Assembly (NCBI GenBank): GCA_903915565.1 | Contig: CAIWTG010000131.1 | Span: forward strand, 1-7,820 | From: an uncultured Chloroflexota bacterium | Lineage (GTDB): Bacteria; Chloroflexota; Dehalococcoidia; Dehalococcoidales; RBG-16-60-22 | DNA length: 7,820 nt | Direction of reading: 5' to 3' | Shown: piece after piece, positions 3,981-7,820 of the stretch | How positions within the stretch are numbered: position 1 is the stretch's first letter | How the letters are laid out: the number at the start of each line of letters is the position of its first letter | Made by a program: the position numbers and the translations under genes | The notes under the pieces: model-generated | What the model saw: only the letters and a program-made list of their open reading frames with translations | The model's database searches: none | What the model was told of the DNA's origin: nothing

Positions 3981-6936
3981 TCTTTTTGGCGGATTATTCG
4001 ATTCCAACGAAAGGGAGCTAAAGCACCTCCAACCATACGTTGATGCCGTTAACGAGTTGGAGCCCGAGTTCCAAAAACTCTCCGACGAAGAGCTCAAGGC
4101 AAAGACAACGGAGTTCAAAGCCAGGATAGCGGAACGCACCAGCGGCATGCAGCCCAAGTTTGAAGAGGCTCAAAAGGAACTGGAAGAGACCAGACAGCGC
4201 GCCGCCGATACCGCCTGGGACCTGGACAAGAACGAAGCGGACAAGGAAGTTAAGCGCGTTGAAAATAAAATAAAACAACTAGAAAAAGAACGCCAGAATC
4301 TGGAGCAGGATGCTTTAGAGGAAATCCTGCCGGAGGCATTTGCCGCCGTCCGTGAGGCTGCCCGCCGCACGCTCGGCCAGCGCCATTACGACGTCCAACT
4401 CATCGGCGGGGTAGCCCTGCACCAGGGGAAAATCGCGGAGATGTTGACCGGTGAAGGTAAAACGCTGGTCGCGACACTGCCCCTCTACCTCAATGCTTTA
4501 ACGGGACGCGGTGTGCACCTGGTTACGGTCAACGACTACCTAGCACGGCGCGACCCCTACTGGATGGGTCCTATTTATCATGCTTTAGGGGTTACCGTCG
4601 CCAGTATTTACCCGATGCAGACACGAGATGAACATACCCCCTCCCTGATATACGACCCCTCCTTTGATTCCGGCAAGGAAAAAGACCTCTGGAAGCATTT
4701 CCGCCCCATTTCCCGTCAGGAAGCCTATAAAGCCGACATCATCTACGGCACCTCCTCCGATTTCGGTTTTGATTACTTGAGAGACAACATGGTAGTCGAC
4801 CCGGCACAACGCGTGCAGCGTCCGCTCTATTACGCCATCGTCGATGAGGTGGACAACCTGCTCATCGATGAAGCCCGCACACCGCTGATTATCAGCGGTC
4901 CGGCCGAAGACACCGGCCAGCTTTATAAACAAGTCAATGACGTTGTGGCACGGATGACGGGTAAAGTACTGCCTTATGAATCAAAATCACACGGCTACCA
5001 GGAACAGCAGGAGATGGAAACGCTTAGAAATACCGTTGATTATATTGCTTTTGAAAAAGACCACTACGCTGAAGCCACGGCGCACGGGCACGAAAAGCTG
5101 GCGCGGGCTTTCCACATGAGAGTGGAGGACATCTTCGGCGGCGAGAATTATGAAGAGAGCCCGAATTTAAGCATCGAAGAAGCAAAAAAAATACATGACA
5201 TCCAATCGATTTTCCGCCAATCACTGGTAGCCCACGCTCTTTACCACCGGGACCGCCAATACGTCGTTGAGAACAACGGCGAAATCGTTATCGTGGACGA
5301 GTTTACCGGACGGAAAATGTACGGCAGGCGCTACTCGGAGGGTTTGCATCAGGCCATCGAGGCTAAAGAGCATGTGAAAGTCCAGCGCGAGTCGATGACC
5401 TACGCCACCATTACCCTTCAGAACTACTTCCGCATGTACGAAAAGCTGGCGGGTATGACCGGAACCGCCATCACAGAGGCGGAAGAATTCTTTAAAATTT
5501 ACAAGCTGGAAGTGACGGAAATCCCCACCAACGTGCCGATGATACGGGAAGACCTGGCCGACCTGATTTATAAGACGGAAGCAGGCAAAAACCGGGCGGT
5601 CGTGCAGGAGATTAAAGAGCTCCACGACAAAGGAGTACCGATACTCATCGGTACGGTGTCTATTGAAAAGTCGGAGCAATTAAGCGATATGCTGAAAAGA
5701 CAGGGCATCGCCTGCCAGGTCCTCAACGCTAAAGAGCATACCCGCGAAGGTGAAATTGTGGCGAACGCGGGACGGGCGGGGATGGTCACGGTAGCCACCA
5801 ACATGGCCGGCCGCGGCGTGGATATCGTACTGGGCGGCCGCAAGCCAGAAAAGCCCGAAGATGGCGACATCGAAGCTCTTAAGAAATACGAAAAAGACGT
5901 TGCCGACTGGCAGAAACTGCATGATAAAATCATCGAGGTGGGTGGACTTCACATAATCGGTACAGAACGCCACGAAGCCCGGCGCATCGACAACCAGCTG
6001 CGCGGCCGTGCCGGACGTCAAGGAGACCCCGGTCAATCACGTTTTTTCATATCTTTAGAGGACGATATCATGCGACGTTTCGGCGGCGACCGTATGAAGA
6101 CCGTGCTGGGCTGGGTGGGCTTAAACGAAGACACGCCCATCGAAAATAAAATGATTACCAATATGATTACCGACGTGCAAAAGCGCGTCGAGGGCTATCA
6201 CTTTGATGTACGCAAAAACCTCGTTGAGTTTGATGACGTGGTTAATACGCACCGCGACCTTATTTACCAGGAAAGGAATAAAATTATCTCCGGCTTGGAC
6301 CTCAAAGCCAATATCCTGGAAATGGTCCACAAAGAGATTGTTAGTATCATCGCCTCCCACCCCCGCAGCGAGTTCGGCGATGACGGCGATATTGGAGGCA
6401 TTATCAAAGACATCAGCCTGGTAATGCCCCTGCCGCGCAACCTCGACGTTGAAGCCCTCGGCCGCGTGAGCGAAAGGGACATCGAGCAGAAGCTGGACGA
6501 AATAGCGATTGGGCTTTATGAAGAACGGGAAAACCAGCTCGGACCCGAAAAGTCACGACTCCTCGAGCGACTGGTGATGATTCAGATTATTGATAAACTC
6601 TGGATGGAGCACCTGACGAACATGGAAAACGAACGACTCCAAGCAGGCATGGCGTCGCTGCGCCAGATGAAGCCGACCGACGCTTATAAAAGCGCCGGCT
6701 ACGAACAGTTCCAGACGCTTTTAGAGAACGTCCAGCACGAGGTGGCTTACGTCATCTTCCACGTGGGCCTGTCCGAGCGTACCACCCAAAAAGCACCGGT
6801 ATCCCCCATGGCTAAAGCGAATATGGGTTCTACGGGTAATAAAACACCGATTTCTTCCGGCAAGCAAAAGGTGGGCCGCAACGACCCCTGCCCCTGCGGC
6901 TCCGGCAAGAAGTACAAGCACTGCTGCGGAAGATAG
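3973..6936 (+). CDS. secA: Preprotein translocase ATPase SecA
   Basis: SecA is the cytosolic and membrane-bound ATPase that pushes unfolded preproteins through the SecYEG channel. The 987-aa protein is complete. NBD1 has Walker A MLTGEGKT (157-164), Walker B IVDEVDNLLIDEART (289-303); the preprotein cross-linking region follows and includes VDEFTGRKMYGRRYSEGLHQ (441-460). NBD2 contains TNMAGRGVDIVLGG (609-622) and QLRGRAGRQGDPGQSRFF (675-692). The helical scaffold has LWMEHL (876-881), and the tail ends in the zinc-binding CPCGSGKKYKHCC (973-985). Against E. coli-type SecA there is an extra charged coiled-coil stretch at about 55-115 and an insertion at about 216-247 in NBD1, both as I remember in Dehalococcoides. 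The two-helix-finger loop (about 888-903) departs from the usual GYxQxDP. The ATG at 3973 is the only start after an in-frame TGA at 3961; AAGGAG at 3948-3953 is far upstream, so translation is probably coupled to the preceding gene. Confidence 0.98.
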   Translation: MPSLFGGLFDSNERELKHLQPYVDAVNELEPEFQKLSDEELKAKTTEFKARIAERTSGMQPKFEEAQKELEETRQRAADTAWDLDKNEADKEVKRVENKIKQLEKERQNLEQDALEEILPEAFAAVREAARRTLGQRHYDVQLIGGVALHQGKIAEMLTGEGKTLVATLPLYLNALTGRGVHLVTVNDYLARRDPYWMGPIYHALGVTVASIYPMQTRDEHTPSLIYDPSFDSGKEKDLWKHFRPISRQEAYKADIIYGTSSDFGFDYLRDNMVVDPAQRVQRPLYYAIVDEVDNLLIDEARTPLIISGPAEDTGQLYKQVNDVVARMTGKVLPYESKSHGYQEQQEMETLRNTVDYIAFEKDHYAEATAHGHEKLARAFHMRVEDIFGGENYEESPNLSIEEAKKIHDIQSIFRQSLVAHALYHRDRQYVVENNGEIVIVDEFTGRKMYGRRYSEGLHQAIEAKEHVKVQRESMTYATITLQNYFRMYEKLAGMTGTAITEAEEFFKIYKLEVTEIPTNVPMIREDLADLIYKTEAGKNRAVVQEIKELHDKGVPILIGTVSIEKSEQLSDMLKRQGIACQVLNAKEHTREGEIVANAGRAGMVTVATNMAGRGVDIVLGGRKPEKPEDGDIEALKKYEKDVADWQKLHDKIIEVGGLHIIGTERHEARRIDNQLRGRAGRQGDPGQSRFFISLEDDIMRRFGGDRMKTVLGWVGLNEDTPIENKMITNMITDVQKRVEGYHFDVRKNLVEFDDVVNTHRDLIYQERNKIISGLDLKANILEMVHKEIVSIIASHPRSEFGDDGDIGGIIKDISLVMPLPRNLDVEALGRVSERDIEQKLDEIAIGLYEERENQLGPEKSRLLERLVMIQIIDKLWMEHLTNMENERLQAGMASLRQMKPTDAYKSAGYEQFQTLLENVQHEVAYVIFHVGLSERTTQKAPVSPMAKANMGSTGNKTPISSGKQKVGRNDPCPCGSGKKYKHCCGR

Positions 6937-6937
6937 T

Positions 6938-7237
6938 ATGACCAACGCCGAGATTGCTTTTATCTTTTCCGATATCGCCGCTTTGTTGAGGCTGAAGAAG
7001 GATAACATCTTTAAGATACGAGCTTATGAAAAAGTCGCCAGGTCTATCAATGAACTTAAAGAGCCGGTGGTGACTCTGGCGGCGGAGGGGCGGCTTAAAG
7101 AGATACCGGGGGCGGGCGAGGCAATTGTGAAAAAACTCACCGAGATTGTTGATACCGGCAAGCTCGCGTTCTATGAAAAGCTCAAGGCGGAGTTTCCTGC
7201 CGGGCAGGACTCTCGTCCGCAAAGGACGCCGGTTTAA
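6938..7237 (+). CDS. PolX-type DNA polymerase N-terminal helix-hairpin-helix domain, truncated or stand-alone
   Basis: The 99 residues match the N-terminal 8-kDa-like domain of bacterial PolX (DNA polymerase beta family, HHH_8 type). They begin MTNAEIAFIFSDIAALL, continue KIRAYEKVARSI at 26-37 and carry the hairpin motif EIPGAGEAIVKKLTEI at 55-70 and TGKLAFYEKLKAEFPAG at 73-89. In full PolX proteins the sequence then runs into a second helix-hairpin-helix, the nucleotidyltransferase palm and a PHP domain. Here similarity stops at residue 89, ten unrelated residues follow, and the frame ends in TAA. The other two forward frames after the break show no PolX-like continuation before their stops, so a simple frameshift does not explain it. 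It starts 2 bases after secA with GGAAGA upstream. It could be a PolX remnant or a genuine one-domain DNA-binding protein. Confidence 0.7.
   Translation: MTNAEIAFIFSDIAALLRLKKDNIFKIRAYEKVARSINELKEPVVTLAAEGRLKEIPGAGEAIVKKLTEIVDTGKLAFYEKLKAEFPAGQDSRPQRTPV
7196..7228 (+). repeat. Adjacent alternative hairpins at the end of the PolX-like gene
   Basis: CCTGCC-G-GGCAGG (7196-7208) is a perfect 13-base palindrome. CGTCC (7214-7218) pairs with GGACG (7224-7228) across GCAAA. GTCC at 7215-7218 can instead pair with GGAC at 7207-7210 across TCTC, so the two folds exclude each other. The downstream stem contains GGA of the likely Shine-Dalgarno (AAAGGA, 7221-7226) of the next gene. There is no T-run for termination. 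Confidence 0.5.
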
Positions 7238-7820
7238 ATGACTGATACCGAAAGTCGTCTGGTGGCTGCGGAGTCCAGCGCGGCGGGCGATGCCGAGGCT
7301 ATCCGTTATTTCAAGGAGTCCATAGCTTCCGGGAAAAACTGGTATCGCTCACTTTTAGAAGCCATCAGCCTGTGGTCCAGCGCCGCAGAAGATTATAACA
7401 ACCGCTCTTACGTTTACCTGATTGACGGTGAGGCTTTCGACTGGCTGCTTTTAGCGGAGCGACTCTGCGAAACAGTGGAAGAACTCCTGCCGGATAACGA
7501 GATGAACGACTTGCTCTTTCACGGCGTGCCGCCGCAGGTACTGGACGCTGCGGAATTTAAAGAATTAATCGGCACCCAGAAGTACCGGCAGTATCTCAAC
7601 TATTTCTACGGCGTCACCGTTGAGGAAGCTTTACTCCTCGCCGTGCAGGAGGCTATTGATAAAGAAAAATGGGCGCAGGTGTTGGGCAAAGCCCCTATCA
7701 ACGATGAAGCCTACCAGCGCATTTACGACGCGGATAAAGACGAGCTTTTAAGGCAGTTCCGCAAGGAAAAACATCTCGTCCACCGCCAGTCAATTACGCT
7801 GGACGAGATGAAGGAGTTCA
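7238..7820 (+). CDS. Conserved hypothetical protein, partial (3' end beyond the window)
   Basis: The reading frame is open from ATG 7238 to the window edge, 194 codons plus one base. The ATG directly follows the TAA of the PolX-like gene, and AAAGGA at 7221-7226 is a plausible ribosome binding site. I recall similar uncharacterised proteins of about 230 aa in Dehalococcoidia but know no function. The sequence is soluble, acidic and mostly helical, without a signal peptide or membrane segment. Notable stretches are EAIRYFKESIASGKNWYRSL at about 21-40, YVYLIDGEAFDWLLLAERLC at about 58-77, YRQYLNYFYGVTVEEALLLA at about 114-133, and a basic region QFRKEKHLVHRQ at about 175-186. No catalytic motif is evident. 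Composition matches secA. Its position in the run downstream of secA suggests the same transcript. Confidence 0.8.
   Translation, partial: MTDTESRLVAAESSAAGDAEAIRYFKESIASGKNWYRSLLEAISLWSSAAEDYNNRSYVYLIDGEAFDWLLLAERLCETVEELLPDNEMNDLLFHGVPPQVLDAAEFKELIGTQKYRQYLNYFYGVTVEEALLLAVQEAIDKEKWAQVLGKAPINDEAYQRIYDADKDELLRQFRKEKHLVHRQSITLDEMKEF

Noticed and set aside
616..6482. Many ORFs of 60-152 aa on the minus strand and in other + frames
   Set aside because: They lie opposite or within well-supported genes, have low-complexity translations and no recognisable domains; they are shadows.
1..7820. CRISPR arrays, tRNA or rRNA genes, transposases, toxin-antitoxin pairs
   Set aside because: No regularly spaced repeats, cloverleaf sequences or corresponding proteins were seen on either strand.

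Overview
The window reads as a chromosomal segment of a bacterium, most likely a member of the Chloroflexota in or near the class Dehalococcoidia. That assignment is an inference. It rests on the SecA, which carries a long coiled-coil insertion near its N-terminus and a second insertion in the first nucleotide-binding domain, as I recall for Dehalococcoides SecA, and on the partial protein at the right end, which resembles a conserved Dehalococcoidia-type hypothetical from memory. All recognisable genes are on the + strand and tightly packed.

Left part (1-2598). The first ~380 bases are AT-rich (about 29% GC by hand count over bases 1-360). They hold a small membrane-protein ORF whose 5' end looks damaged. 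From about base 383 the sequence becomes clearly more GC-rich. A four-helix membrane protein of unknown function (383-703) overlaps both neighbours by ATGA. It is followed by hisH (700-1314) and hisF (1317-2096), the two subunits of imidazole glycerol phosphate synthase, which links histidine and purine biosynthesis. A small DEDD-type RNase H-like exonuclease (2107-2598) ends this apparent operon.

Middle (2599-2800). This is the only real intergenic gap. It contains an imperfect palindromic repeat, a small hairpin, an extended -10 promoter (TGCTATAAT) and a very strong Shine-Dalgarno sequence.

Right part (2801-7820). The promoter feeds a second apparent operon: prs (ribose-phosphate pyrophosphokinase), a DUF2007-like small protein, secA (preprotein translocase ATPase, 987 aa), a 99-aa protein that is only the N-terminal helix-hairpin-helix domain of a PolX-type DNA polymerase, and a conserved hypothetical cut by the window end. 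Overlaps or gaps of 0-14 bases point to co-transcription and translational coupling.

Most of the content is ordinary housekeeping, and I do not see a convincing new defence, mobile or biosynthetic system. The items most worth a second look are the truncated PolX domain ending in mutually exclusive hairpins over the next gene's Shine-Dalgarno, the altered two-helix-finger loop of SecA, the two possibly related small membrane proteins at the left end, and the damaged-looking start and composition break there.
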